A stretch of 64,000 nt of DNA. Source: Draconibacterium sp. GTDB taxonomy: Bacteria; Bacteroidota; Bacteroidia; Bacteroidales; Prolixibacteraceae. The stretch covers positions 1-64,000 of the forward strand of contig JADIYN010000027.1 in the NCBI GenBank assembly GCA_016705335.1, given 5' to 3'. Of this stretch, positions 21,886 to 31,398 are shown one piece after another. Under the pieces are notes generated by a model. That model was not told where the DNA came from and made no database searches. It worked only from the letters and a program-made list of their open reading frames with translations. Position 1 is the first letter of the stretch. The number at the start of each line of letters is the position of its first letter. The position numbers were made by a program, and so were the translations under genes.

Positions 21886-23251
21886 CTATTTCGTTGGTCC
21901 GACAAAGGTAGTTTTATAAGTTTCGATCAACTCGTTATTACTGAAAATTCCAAATTCAACTTCAGTTTTATCACTTTTTAATTCGTTTTCGGAATAAAAG
22001 TATGAAAGTTGATTCAAACATAGCCTGATCTTTAATATCCATGGTACTTCCAGCCATTTTTATTTCCCCTTTGTGTGAAAGGATACGTATTTCCAGCGGA
22101 ATTTTATCATGGGTTTTATTTACTATTTTAATGTTATATAAATTCGAAATTGTGTTGTCTGCATTCTCCTGAAACAGCAGCCCTGGCGTCCGTAAAATGG
22201 TTGTTTCAACCGCCGGACGTGAAAGTAAAGTATAAATAAAGAATGAAAACAGAATAACTAAAACGGCTGAATACGCCTTGTTCCGGGCATTCCAGGTGGT
22301 TTTGTGTCCGTTTTTAATTCCTTCCTCTGAATCGAAACGGATTAATCCGGGAGGTTTTTCGGTAATCTTCATTATTTTGTTGCACTGGTCAATACAAGCT
22401 GTACAATTGATACACTCCAGTTGCGTTCCATTTCTTATATCAATTCCGGTAGGGCACACCGAAACACATTGGTGACAGTCGATACAATCTCCTGTGCTTT
22501 TTGCCCCACGTGGTTCTCCACGAACATAATCATAACTTACCATTATCGATTTCGAATCGAGCAAAACTCCCTGCATTCGACCGTAAAGACAAACCATTGT
22601 ACAAATTTGCTCGCGGAAAAAGGAATAAATCCAATAGAAAATACCCGAAATAATCATCATTACAATAAAACCGGAGAGATTACTACTGATTGGCTCCCTG
22701 ATAAGTTGCAGCCATTTTTCAGAACCAATAAACCACATTAAAAATGTGTTTGTCATTGCCACTGCAATCACAATAAAAATAGCGTGTTTTGATGATTTTT
22801 TGATGATTTTTTCCGATGTCCATGGGCCATTGTCGAGTTTGTATCTTTTTTTGTAGTCGCCTTCGATAAGGAATTCGATTTTGCGAAAAACCATTTCAAG
22901 AAAAATGGTTTGAGGACATGCCCAACCACACCACAATCTTCCAAAAGTAACTGTAAAAAGTACTACAAAAAGTACAAACGAAAGCATTAACAGCGCAAGT
23001 ATAAAAGTATCCTGTGCCCAAAATATAGCGCCAAAAATGATGAATTTCCTATTGGCGATATCCAGTAAAATCAAAGGATGACCATTTATTCTAATAAAAG
23101 GAGCACCAACAAAAAACAGCAGTAAAATCCAACTAAGAATTGTTCGTCGGGTGTACCATTTCCCAGAAGGTTTTTTTGCGTACACCCATTTTCTTGCCCC
23201 CTTTTCATTCATGTTTATTGGGCGATCCCGAAAGGTAAGTTCTTCTGACAT
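21886..23251 (-). CDS. ccoG: cbb3 oxidase accessory protein CcoG (one frameshift near 3' end)
   Basis: Membrane ferredoxin-like protein that reduces copper for cbb3 oxidase assembly. Helix pairs surround FGRLWCGWACPQTIF, a conserved Cys-rich motif of the family. The ferredoxin domain carries CIDCHQCVSVCPTGID and CINCTACIDQCNKIM, eight Cys for two 4Fe-4S clusters. A C-terminal Ig-like FixG domain follows. The frame slips near 22000; in the next frame it continues ENELKSDKTEVEFGIF to the TAG at 21886, about 455 residues, close to the family norm. The repeats upstream at 23256-23417 separate it from ccoP. Confidence 0.9.
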
Positions 23252-23255
23252 ATAT

Positions 23256-23417
23256 GCCCCCTAAATCCCCCGGAGGGGACTTTTAAAAATTCTGTTAAAT
23301 TTTGAAAATCTTATATAAAAATCGTTTAGTATTTTACCGAAACCGATGTTCAACTAGAACGTTATTTCTCCCCTCCTTCGGAGTCCCGATAATTATCAGG
23401 AGGGGGAGGTTTTCGGG
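23256..23417. repeat. intergenic C/G-rich dispersed repeat, copy 1
   Basis: The ccoP-ccoG spacer contains GCCCCCTAAATCCCCC followed by GGAGGGGAC (23256-23280), and a second part with CTCCCCTCCTTCGGAG and AGGAGGGGGAGG (about 23370-23412). These stand out sharply from AT-rich surroundings. The first element occurs inverted at 41590-41607. Such C-runs resemble short dispersed intergenic repeats common in Bacteroidota genomes. They can form hairpins and may affect transcript ends. Confidence 0.6.
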
Positions 23418-23423
23418 TGGCTT

Positions 23424-23995
23424 TTAATTACATTTCTCCCCCTGAGCCGCTTTCGCATTTGCAGGGTTTGAGCCTTTTAATGATATTATGTAACTTGCAA
23501 CTTTCTGAATCTTCTCATCGCTCATTTGTCCTTTAAAAGTAGTCATCCCCTTGGCAGGAACTCCGTTTTTTATCACATTGAACACATCCTGAAATTTACA
23601 GCCATGTATATAGTATTCATCGGTCATATTTGGCCCGATAGCATTTCCTTCGCCATTCAAACCGTGGCAGGCAAAACAGTTCATCTCTTTATAAATCGCT
23701 TTTCCTTCATCAACAGAAGTTGCATCAATGAGAAGTATTAAATCTTCGGTTGATTTATTTGCAATTTTATATTCATTATCATGCATTGCCGACTTTCTGG
23801 CATATTCCGCATCCTGGTGATCACCTTGTTTCAACCAAAAATAGTAAGCGCCATAAATTATCGAGAATCCGATGGTAATGTAAAAAAGTGCCATAATCCA
23901 ACGTGGTGGCGGGTTATCTAATTCTTGATTCCGTCATAATTGTGGTCCATGAGTTTTTCATCATGCAGTTCACTTTGGTTATTTGTTGTTGCCAT
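23424..23995 (-). CDS. ccoP: cbb3 oxidase subunit III, monoheme CcoP (one frameshift)
   Basis: Electron-entry cytochrome c of the cbb3 oxidase. I place the start at 23995 (MATTNNQSELHDEKLMDHNYDGI), because the CcoP landmark DGI..ELDNPPPRW is rebuilt across a slip near 23925. The long open frame alone begins only at 23894. One membrane helix follows, then a single heme site CFACHGLNGEGN with GPNMTDEYYIHG. GMTTFKGQMSDEKI supplies the distal Met. Proteobacterial CcoP has two hemes; this one has one, as is usual in Bacteroidota. It follows the ccoQ-like gene by 17 nt. Confidence 0.88.
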
Positions 23996-24012
23996 TTCTT
24001 TCTATTTTTTAA

Positions 24013-24204
24013 TTATGATGGAATAGAATCTCCCGGTTCATTATCATTTAAAATTGAATTTTTTATAATGTCTGCCTCTTTGTTTGGCATTCTGTATGTT
24101 TTTATTGAAATCACTATAAACAGGGTTACAAAGATGAGTAAACCAACAATGTAGTATATTTGAATGCCTTCAATATTCTCCAATAAGTTGCTTACAATCT
24201 TCAT
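24013..24204 (-). CDS. ccoQ: small CcoQ-like membrane protein
   Basis: Protein of 63 residues with one membrane helix (YYIVGLLIFVTLFIVISI) followed by a polar tail starting KTYRMPNKEADIIK. The size, position between ccoNO and ccoP, and short gaps on both sides (about 1 nt from ccoNO and 17 nt to ccoP) fit the CcoQ/FixQ subunit, which stabilises the cbb3 complex. The sequence itself has no diagnostic motif, so the name rests on context. Confidence 0.65.
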   Translation of the reverse strand: MKIVSNLLENIEGIQIYYIVGLLIFVTLFIVISIKTYRMPNKEADIIKNSILNDNEPGDSIPS

Positions 24205-24205
24205 T

Positions 24206-26695
24206 TTACTTCTTGTTTATGACCGTCAAAACATAGCTCGTCAATTGGGTAATCTGTTTTTCGGAATACTGGTTTTTATAAGGATCATCCCCTTTGCAAT
24301 GTTTCCTTCTGAAATTTGGTGATAAACCTGCGCCGGTGAATTTCCGTGTATCCATTCATTATCAGTTAAATCGGGAAAAGCAGGAGGAATACCTTTCCCT
24401 TCCGGTCCATGACAAACTGCGCAAACCGTTGAGAAAATTGCTTTTGCAGCCGCCAGGTCCGATTCGCTTGTTAATAACACGACCTCTTTTGTGTTTTGCT
24501 GAACTGCGGCACCCGTTGTGTCTGCAGGAACCAAAGAAATTGGTACAACTTCTGCAGGTGCTGAAGGAGGTAGGCGTAATATCTTTACCCAATTTGTGCA
24601 TATATGCAATCATTGCCACCATTTGTTTTGTGGGTTCAATTTCAATATTTGATGCTTTTAGGTCATCTACAATTGTTTGTGCCTGTTTCATCAGGTCATC
24701 AACAGCAATTTTATCATAATCTTCCGGGATAGGAACACCAAGCGTTTGCATTGCCCTTATTTTTGCAGGAATGATTTCAGTATCAATCTCCTTTTTTGTA
24801 AACCATGCATAATTAGGCATAATTGACTGCTCATTCATTTTTTGCGGATCAATAAAATGGTTGTAATGCCATGCAGCATTTTTATACATTGGCCCGCCCA
24901 AAACCCCGGCACGAGCTAAATCAGGACCGGTTCTGCGTGACCCCCACTGGAAAGGATGATCATATACAAACTCACCAATCTTTGAATATTCTCCATAACG
25001 ATCTGTTTCCCATCTGAATGGCCTGACAACCTGTGAATGACAGGTATAACAACCTTCTGAAACGTAAATATCACGACCTGCAAGTTCAAGCGGTGTATAA
25101 GGTTTCACCGAATCAATGGTTGGTATGTTTGATTTTATGAAGATCATCGGAATAATTTCAACAGCACCGCCAATTGCCAGTGCAATAAAAACCACGATTG
25201 AAAAACGAACACCTCTTCTTTCCATCCATCGATGAATTGATTCCTGTGCGGGATTGCGCGCTCCCTTCAAAACCAGGGCAGGTGCTTCGGCAGCTTCGTA
25301 ATTTTCGAAAGTGCCGATAGCCATTGTTTTAAAGAGATTGAACATCATGATAATAAATCCAGTTACAAACAAAGTTCCACCAACAATTCGGATTGAATAC
25401 ATTGGCAAAATTTGAGTCAGTGTTTCAAGAAAGTTTGGATAGGCCAAAAATCCTTCGGGAGTGTATTCTCTCCACATAAGCCACTGTGTAATTGCTGCCC
25501 AGTAAAGAGGTATTGCATACAGCAAAATGGCTAAAGTTGAAACCCAAAAATGAATATTTGCTAATTTTTCAGAAAACAGTTTTGTCCTGAAAAGTTTAGG
25601 TACAAGCCAATACAGCATTCCAAATACAATTCCACCATTCCAGCCCATTGCAGCAATATGAACATGACCAATAGTCCAGTCAGTAAAATGGGTTATTTGG
25701 TTTACTGATTTCAAAGACATCATCGGGCCTTCAAAAGTTGACATTCCATAAGCAGTTACAGCAACTACCATAAATTTAAGTGCTGCACTGTCACGAACCC
25801 TGTCCCATGCACCGCGTAAAGTTAAAAGTCCATTTATCATCCCTCCCCACGATGGGGCAATTAACATGATAGAGAAAGTTACGCCAAGAGCCTGCGCCCA
25901 TTCAGGTAAAGCCTGATATAATAAATGGTGCGGTCCGGCCCACATATACAGAAAAATCAACGACCAAAAATGAATGATTGATAGTTTATATGAATAAATT
26001 GGTCGGTTTGCAGCCTTTGGCAGATAGTAATACATTAATCCAAGAAATGGTGTAGTAAGGAAAAATGCTACTGCATTGTGCCCGTACCACCACTGAACAA
26101 CAGCATCCTGTGCTCCAGCATAAATGGAATAACTTTTTGTGAGCGAAACTGGTAATGCAAATGAATTAACAACATGTAAAATGGCGACTCCCAGAAAAGT
26201 TGCCAAATACCACCAAATAGCAGCATAAATGTGTTGTACTCTTCTAATTACTATTGTACCAATCATATTCCAACCAAAAACAACCCATACAACGGCAATT
26301 AAAATGTCAATAGGCCATTCAAGTTCGGCATATTCCTTTGCAGTTGAAATCCCAAAAACAAACGACAATGCTGCAAGAACAATTATAAGTTGCCATCCCC
26401 AAAAATTTATTGCACTTAAAATATCACTAAACATTCGGGTTTTAAGAAGTTTCTGCATCGAATAATAAACACCGGCAAAAATAGCATTCCCTACAAATGC
26501 AAAAATGATTGCGTTTGTATGAAGAGGACGCATCCTTCCAAATGTGGTGTATTCAAGCCCCAGATTAAAAATTGGAAAAGCCAGTTGAAGCGCTATCAAC
26601 AAGCCAACAATGACTCCAACAATTCCCCACACCACTGTTGCGAGGATAAATAATCTTACAATTTTATTGTCGTAAAAGAATTTTTGATTTTCCAT
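24206..26695 (-). CDS. ccoN: fused cbb3 oxidase subunits I and II (CcoNO) with an extra C-terminal cytochrome c domain (one frameshift)
   Basis: Catalytic core of the high-affinity oxygen reductase as a single chain of about 830 residues. Residues 1-480 are CcoN: low-spin heme site PLHTNAIIF, CuB region WWYGHNAVAFFL, HHLLYQ and GHVHIAAMGWNGG. A helix near residue 500 begins CcoO, with heme site CYTCHSQVVRPF and GPDLARAG. A slip near 24590 then leads into a Pro/Ala linker and a second c-type domain, CAVCHGPEGKGIPP, ending QLTSYVLTVINKK at 24206. CcoN-CcoO fusion is known in Bacteroidota; the additional heme may compensate for monoheme CcoP. ccoS lies upstream, ccoQ downstream. Confidence 0.9.
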
Positions 26696-26892
26696 AAGTT
26701 TCGCTTTATTTCGTTTGATTTTTTATTCTTATCTGTTTCCTCGTTTACAACTGAATCGTCGTCAAATAAAATCCGAATCGAGGGAGTTTTGTTATCGCTA
26801 AACTGTCCGGTTTTGACAGCCCAAATAAATGCACCCAAAAAAATTAATGCGGCAAACAAACTAACTCCGATTAACAGATAAAAAATATTCAT
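26656..26892 (-). CDS. ccoS: cbb3 oxidase maturation protein CcoS
   Basis: Small membrane protein needed for cofactor insertion into CcoN. MNIFYLLIGVSLFAALIFLGAFIWAVKTGQFSD matches the CcoS family, with one helix and the conserved W-V-GQFDD-type end; ILFDDD follows. The open frame runs 40 nt into ccoNO. In a neighbouring frame a TAA lies about 10 nt before the ccoNO start, so the overlap may be a sequencing slip and the true protein about 65 residues. It heads the cco genes directly after the cytochrome c/NrfD module. Confidence 0.85.
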   Translation of the reverse strand: MNIFYLLIGVSLFAALIFLGAFIWAVKTGQFSDNKTPSIRILFDDDSVVNEETDKNKKSNEIKRNLWKIKNSFTTIKL

Positions 26893-26904
26893 TTTTTTTG
26901 TTGA

Positions 26905-27780
26905 TTAATTTTTACTGAACCGTTTAATCTTAAACAGTTGGAAAACGACATATCCAATTGCAAACCAGGCTGCTCCAACTGCTCCTATATATGAGAGCAA
27001 TAACCACAACTGTATATTTTCGTTTGTTGACCAAAGAATTCCGGGCTGTATTAGTTTTTGAACCTGTTTGTTTTGTCCAACCTTTGCTTTATTCAAGGAT
27101 ACAACATCAGCAATATAACTGTCATCGAGTGATACAACTATATTTACAAAACCTTCTTCGTCACCAATAAAAGATTCGGGAATTTTAAACTCTGCCCTGC
27201 CATTGACGTCAGTTTGTACATTCCCAATTTCGATATTACCAAAATATTTTTTTGCACTTATTGAAATAGGAGCGTTTGGTAAAATTGCGAAAGCACCATT
27301 AGTTTCATATTCTGCAAACACTTCAACCTTCTTTTCCTGTTCGTTAACTGATGCCAGAATTTTTGCCTTTACTTTTGGCGCATCAATTAAAAGTGCTTGT
27401 CTGGCCGGGTTGAAATTCATGATAAAATTCACAATCCTCCATTTATCATCATCGGAGATAGTTGCTTTAAATTGCGGCATTCCGGCCCGACCGGTTGAAA
27501 TCTTATAATAAATTTCTCCTTCTGTATTTTTTTACATTTTTTCTGATGCAATGTCAACCGGAGGCAGAACTAATGGTAATACATTATTTTTCCCCGGATC
27601 GCCATGGCACGATTTGCAATTTTGATAAAAAAGTTCTTTCCCTTTTTTAACGTTTGCAAGATTATATTCCAACGGGTTTTTAATATCTTTTTGATCAGCA
27701 GGTACTTCCCACTCCTGCGCTGAAACCTGTATTGCCAAATACAGGATTGCTATTAATACCAGGTTTATTTTTTTTCTCAT
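26905..27780 (-). CDS. membrane-anchored monoheme cytochrome c with Ig-like domain (one frameshift)
   Basis: Exported cytochrome of about 292 residues. A signal peptide ends near VSAQEWEVPADQ. The heme site is NCKSCHGDPGKNN, and after a slip near 27535 the domain closes with YKISTGRAGMPQFKATISDDD (Met ligand). A beta-rich Ig-like region (residues 110-225) with DVNGRAEFKIPESF follows. One C-terminal helix (IQLWLLLSYIGAVGAAWFAI) anchors it. It lies 6 nt after the NrfD gene and just before ccoS, so it is probably the electron output of the Fe-S/NrfD module toward the cbb3 oxidase. Confidence 0.7.
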
Positions 27781-27786
27781 GGTGAC

Positions 27787-29148
27787 TTAGTTTCTGGGTT
27801 TTTCAGAAAGATACTTTTTATCGATCCCTTTATCTTCGGCATATTCCCAAATGGTTATTACCGGAAAAAGTTTCGCCAATACCGAAATAATAATTAGTGC
27901 GGAAACAAAGGAGAATATGGTAATCATTACTTCGATGCTTGTCGGGGCATAATTATGAAAATTTTCAGGAACGTTTTGCACAGGTAAAAATGGATGCTCA
28001 AGGGTTGGTATAACAATAATATATCTTTTTACCCAGGCTGAAATAAGCACTACTGAAGATATTATTGCAATTGGAAGCGGTTTACGAAAATAATTAAACA
28101 AAAGCAGAACAATTGGAAGTACCAGGCCAGCTCCCTGTGCAATCCAAAACATAAGCGAAAAATTACCCTTAAACAACTCTTTAAGGTGAATGCCGTCAGC
28201 AGCCTTCATTTTATATCCCGGTACGAGATATTCGTTTATATTGAAATAAAGATAAACGAGGCATACAAAAACAAGGAGTTTCCCCATGTAGTCGAAATGA
28301 AGATCTTCAAAATATTCTTTCAATCCAAAACGTAGCCGGTAAACATACATTACGACTATAACTGCTGCAGTGCCGGCAACGAAAGCACCTGCTACAAAAT
28401 AAGGCCCTAAAATGGCAGTGTCCCAACCCGAACGTAAAGTTGCTGCAAATAACCACGAAGTAACTGTATGAATTGATAGACCAACAGGAATAATCAACAA
28501 CATTAGTACCCGCAGAGCATGATAAATTGTTTTATATTGATCAGGATTTCCTTTCCATCCAAGCGCCAGAATTGTATATAATTTCAACTTCCACTTTGGC
28601 AATTCATGGCCCATCCTGTCGCGCATTAAAGCGAGATCAGGAATTAGAGGTATATAAAAAAGTAAAATTGAAATAGCCAAATAAGTAGTTATAACTGTTA
28701 CATCCCAAATAATAGGCGAAGCAAATCTTCCGTGAAGGAAAATATTCAAAAACCTGTCGGGGCGCCCCATGTCCATAACAATAATAATTCCTGCCAGGGC
28801 AACAAAGGCAATGGCAACCTGTTCAGCCACGCGTGAAATTGGTTTTGCCCATTTTATTTTCAGCAAATGGAGTGCTGAGCTAATTAAAAACCCTATTAAA
28901 CTAACTGCTACAAAAAATACAAAATTGGCAATGTACATTCCCCATGAAACGTAATCGCGCATTCCTGTAACACCCAATCCAGTTTTAATCTGCACTATCC
29001 AACCCCAAAGACCTACACCTGCAAACATGATTAAAATGAAAAACCAAAACCGGGTTAATTCATCTTTTTTTACTATCGATCGAGTTAAATCGAAAGTAAT
29101 TTTATCAAGCAATTTCCGCGAATCTGCGGGCGATTCAATTTTTTCCAT
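27787..29148 (-). CDS. NrfD/PsrC-family quinol-interacting membrane subunit
   Basis: Intact 453-residue membrane protein with about ten helices. TGMRDYVSWGMYIANFVFF near residue 85, and later SAWVKRYIIVIPTLEHPFLP, are features of the NrfD/PsrC family as found in ActC of alternative complex III and in polysulfide reductases. These subunits oxidise or reduce quinone and pass electrons to an Fe-S partner. That partner is encoded 19 nt upstream and a cytochrome c 6 nt downstream. No molybdopterin subunit lies nearby, so I infer a quinol:cytochrome c role. Confidence 0.85.
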   Translation of the reverse strand: MEKIESPADSRKLLDKITFDLTRSIVKKDELTRFWFFILIMFAGVGLWGWIVQIKTGLGVTGMRDYVSWGMYIANFVFFVAVSLIGFLISSALHLLKIKWAKPISRVAEQVAIAFVALAGIIIVMDMGRPDRFLNIFLHGRFASPIIWDVTVITTYLAISILLFYIPLIPDLALMRDRMGHELPKWKLKLYTILALGWKGNPDQYKTIYHALRVLMLLIIPVGLSIHTVTSWLFAATLRSGWDTAILGPYFVAGAFVAGTAAVIVVMYVYRLRFGLKEYFEDLHFDYMGKLLVFVCLVYLYFNINEYLVPGYKMKAADGIHLKELFKGNFSLMFWIAQGAGLVLPIVLLLFNYFRKPLPIAIISSVVLISAWVKRYIIVIPTLEHPFLPVQNVPENFHNYAPTSIEVMITIFSFVSALIIISVLAKLFPVITIWEYAEDKGIDKKYLSEKPRN

Positions 29149-29167
29149 CGTTCAGTTTTTTTCTCGG

Positions 29168-30088
29168 TTATGATATGTGGCTTTGTTCAATTTCTCCCTG
29201 AAAAGGGAAAGCTCTATCTTTTGGTGGCAGGTAATAAACCCTTGGTTTGGTTCCCAGTTCTTCCATTAAAGTATAGGCTGCATTGTCTTTTATCAATTTG
29301 CTGAAATTTGTTGTTTCCTTGGTGGTTCCATTTGTTACAGCATCTTCGTTACGGTCGCCAAACCAATAAACACCATTAGGACAAGCAGAAACACAGCTTG
29401 GGAGTTTTCCATCTCTCAAACGGTCTGCACTAAAAAGACATTTCGATATTGTGCCTCTTTTTTGCGGAACATTTGCTTCAATATTATATGTAACGCCAGC
29501 ATATTTTTCGGCATCCCGTGGTTCGAACCAATTAAAAACCCTTGCAGAATAAGGACATGCCGCAATACAAAAACGACATCCGATACACCTTTCATTATCG
29601 ATTAAAACAATACCATCATCACGTTTAAATGTTGCATTTACAGGGCAAACCTTTGTACATGGCGGATTATCGCAATGTTGACATGGTTTAGGCATATAAT
29701 ACGGGGCAGTGTGTTCTGCATCCTGCATTTGTAACACATTAATATGGTGCTGTTCGGGCCGCAACTGATGGTGTTTCTGACAGGCTTTCATGCATTCGCG
29801 GGCATTCCGGCATTTCGAAAGATCTATAACCATAACCCAGCTTTTTCCCGGCAATCCTTGTCTCCCCCGTTTTTGATTTTCGGTGAGCGAAGGTATATCT
29901 ACCGGTTTCAATTGTGCCTTATCAACTTCTACAAGCTCTCCGCTCGATGTTAAAAGTTTTATTTTATCACCTGTATTGGCTTCAATTTTGGCGCATGAAT
30001 TTAATAGGCCCGAACTTCCAATAACACCTGCTACACCCACTGATGCGCCAAGTGTTTTCATAAAATTTCTTCGTGTATTTCTCTCCAT
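29168..30088 (-). CDS. Tat-exported 4Fe-4S ferredoxin subunit (PsrB/DmsB/HybA-like)
   Basis: Intact 306-residue iron-sulfur protein. The N terminus TRRNFMKTLGASVG is a twin-arginine signal, and LLNSC resembles a lipobox, so it may be a periplasmic lipoprotein. Cys groups CRNARECMKAC, CQHCDNPPCTKVCP, CIGCRFCIAACP and the later KCLFSADRL...SCVSACP suit four 4Fe-4S clusters, as in PsrB/DmsB. It starts an apparent three-gene operon with NrfD and cytochrome c, then ccoS and ccoNO. Electron path by family analogy: quinol to NrfD to Fe-S to cytochrome c. The upstream gap is shared with the divergent SCO/cox operon. Confidence 0.85.
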   Translation of the reverse strand: MERNTRRNFMKTLGASVGVAGVIGSSGLLNSCAKIEANTGDKIKLLTSSGELVEVDKAQLKPVDIPSLTENQKRGRQGLPGKSWVMVIDLSKCRNARECMKACQKHHQLRPEQHHINVLQMQDAEHTAPYYMPKPCQHCDNPPCTKVCPVNATFKRDDGIVLIDNERCIGCRFCIAACPYSARVFNWFEPRDAEKYAGVTYNIEANVPQKRGTISKCLFSADRLRDGKLPSCVSACPNGVYWFGDRNEDAVTNGTTKETTNFSKLIKDNAAYTLMEELGTKPRVYYLPPKDRAFPFQGEIEQSHIS

Positions 30089-30562
30089 TTTTCTCTTTTT
30101 TGAAGAATTGATAGCTTCTTGGAACTTGCATTATTGGCACGAATATAATTATTCTAATGAAAGCTGCAAGCGATTTTAGAAACGAAAATAAAAGACAAAC
30201 ATGTCTTTATTTCCTTATAATGAGCACTTTACAAATTTATTGTATCCCAGTTGCAAATCACTAAATCTTGAAATGTTGATTTATCAATACATACAGGAGA
30301 AAATGGAAAAAAAGTATTCAATATTTTTAACAGGTAATTTTTCAAACAGCAAAAATCTGGCTTATTTTATTTGAATAGAATGTTTATAAATATTTTGATG
30401 TTGCAATACTTTTTTTGTATTGTATAAAACTTATTTTATTATATTAAATAAAAAGTCAAATCGAAAAAAAACACTTGAAAACTGATAATTCTTAAACATT
30501 AATCCTTGTTTGTGGTTTTTTAGAATGAAAACTTTATAGGCTTTTCGGTATATTTGTTAAAC
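30089..30562. promoter_or_regulatory. divergent promoter region between the cbb3 and caa3 oxidase arms
   Basis: About 475 nt of very AT-rich DNA with no gene. Visible elements are an inverted repeat AAAGACAaacaTGTCTTT (30191-30208), about 100 nt before the Fe-S gene, and TTGATttATCAA (30276-30287). The latter has FNR-like half-sites, but a 2-nt spacer instead of the usual 4. Such a region could switch between oxygen-dependent oxidases; the regulator is not known. Confidence 0.4.
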
Positions 30563-31393
30563 ATGAATGACTTAAACATAAATATAAAAACCAAAATATT
30601 GAGATTCAACCTGTTATTGATATTGATATTACTTACCTTAAGTTTGTTTGCGCAGGAAGTTGTTAATCCGGTTGCAAACAGCAATGAAGTTGAAATTGGA
30701 GTTGTTGAACATCTCAATGATTTTTTACCTGATAGTATTTCATTAATAAATGAGGAAGGGCAGCAGGTTTGGCTTGCTGATATTATTGACAAACCCAGTG
30801 TAATTAATTTTGTTTATTACCGTTGTCCGGGAATTTGCAGCCCACTAATGGAAGCTGTTGCAGGGGTTATGGATAAATCGGATTTGGTTCCGGGAGTTGA
30901 TTACCAGGTTTTAACTATCAGTTTTGATCCACACGAAACCATTGATCTGGGAATCCGCAAAAAATCGAATTACCTTAATTTAATGTCAAATAAAGTTGAG
31001 GAAGCAAAAAAAGGCTGGTTGTTTTTTACAAGCGATAGTGCCAGTATTGCAAGGGCAACCAATGCAACAGGGTTTAAATACCAGCGTACAGGAAACGATT
31101 ATTTGCATGCAGCCTCGTTAACAGTTGTTAGTGCAGAAGGTAAAATTACAAGATATCTGAATGGTTTGTATTTTCTGCCTTTCGAATGGAAAATGGCGAT
31201 TGTGGAAGCATCAAAAGGGAAGTCGGGACCAACACTTAATAAAGTGTTACGGTTTTGCTATTCATACGATCCAGTTGGACAAACGTATGTGATGAATGTT
31301 ACAAAAATTACGGGAACTATAATCCTGTTTTTTGCCATTTCATTATTGTTGATATTAGTTTTTAAATCCAAGAAAAAGAAAAATTTAATTTGA
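30563..31393 (+). CDS. SCO1/SenC family copper chaperone
   Basis: Membrane-linked periplasmic thioredoxin-fold protein that delivers copper to the CuA site of cytochrome oxidase. The frame is intact, 276 residues. The copper motif YYRCPGICSPLM, DFAFVD-like VLTISFDPHETIDL and the distal His in NDYLHAASLTVV are present. It has an N-terminal helix (LLLILILLTLSLFAQ) and, unusually, a second helix at the C terminus (GTIILFFAISLLLILVF) before a Lys-rich tail. I prefer the ATG at 30563; the open frame also has a TTG nine bases earlier. coxA begins 5 nt after its stop. Confidence 0.88.
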   Translation: MNDLNINIKTKILRFNLLLILILLTLSLFAQEVVNPVANSNEVEIGVVEHLNDFLPDSISLINEEGQQVWLADIIDKPSVINFVYYRCPGICSPLMEAVAGVMDKSDLVPGVDYQVLTISFDPHETIDLGIRKKSNYLNLMSNKVEEAKKGWLFFTSDSASIARATNATGFKYQRTGNDYLHAASLTVVSAEGKITRYLNGLYFLPFEWKMAIVEASKGKSGPTLNKVLRFCYSYDPVGQTYVMNVTKITGTIILFFAISLLLILVFKSKKKKNLI

Positions 31394-31398
31394 ATTAT

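Noticed and set aside
26656..26695. A genuine 40-nt overlap of ccoS with ccoNO
   Set aside because: A stop in a neighbouring frame lies just before ccoNO, and slips are frequent here; the long overlap is likely an artefact.
30276..30287. Classical FNR box in the oxidase divergent region
   Set aside because: The half-sites TTGAT and ATCAA are right but the spacer is 2 nt, not 4, so I list it only as an FNR-like element.
30520..30792. Minus-strand open frame opposite the SCO gene
   Set aside because: It is the shadow of a well-supported gene and has no recognisable feature of its own.
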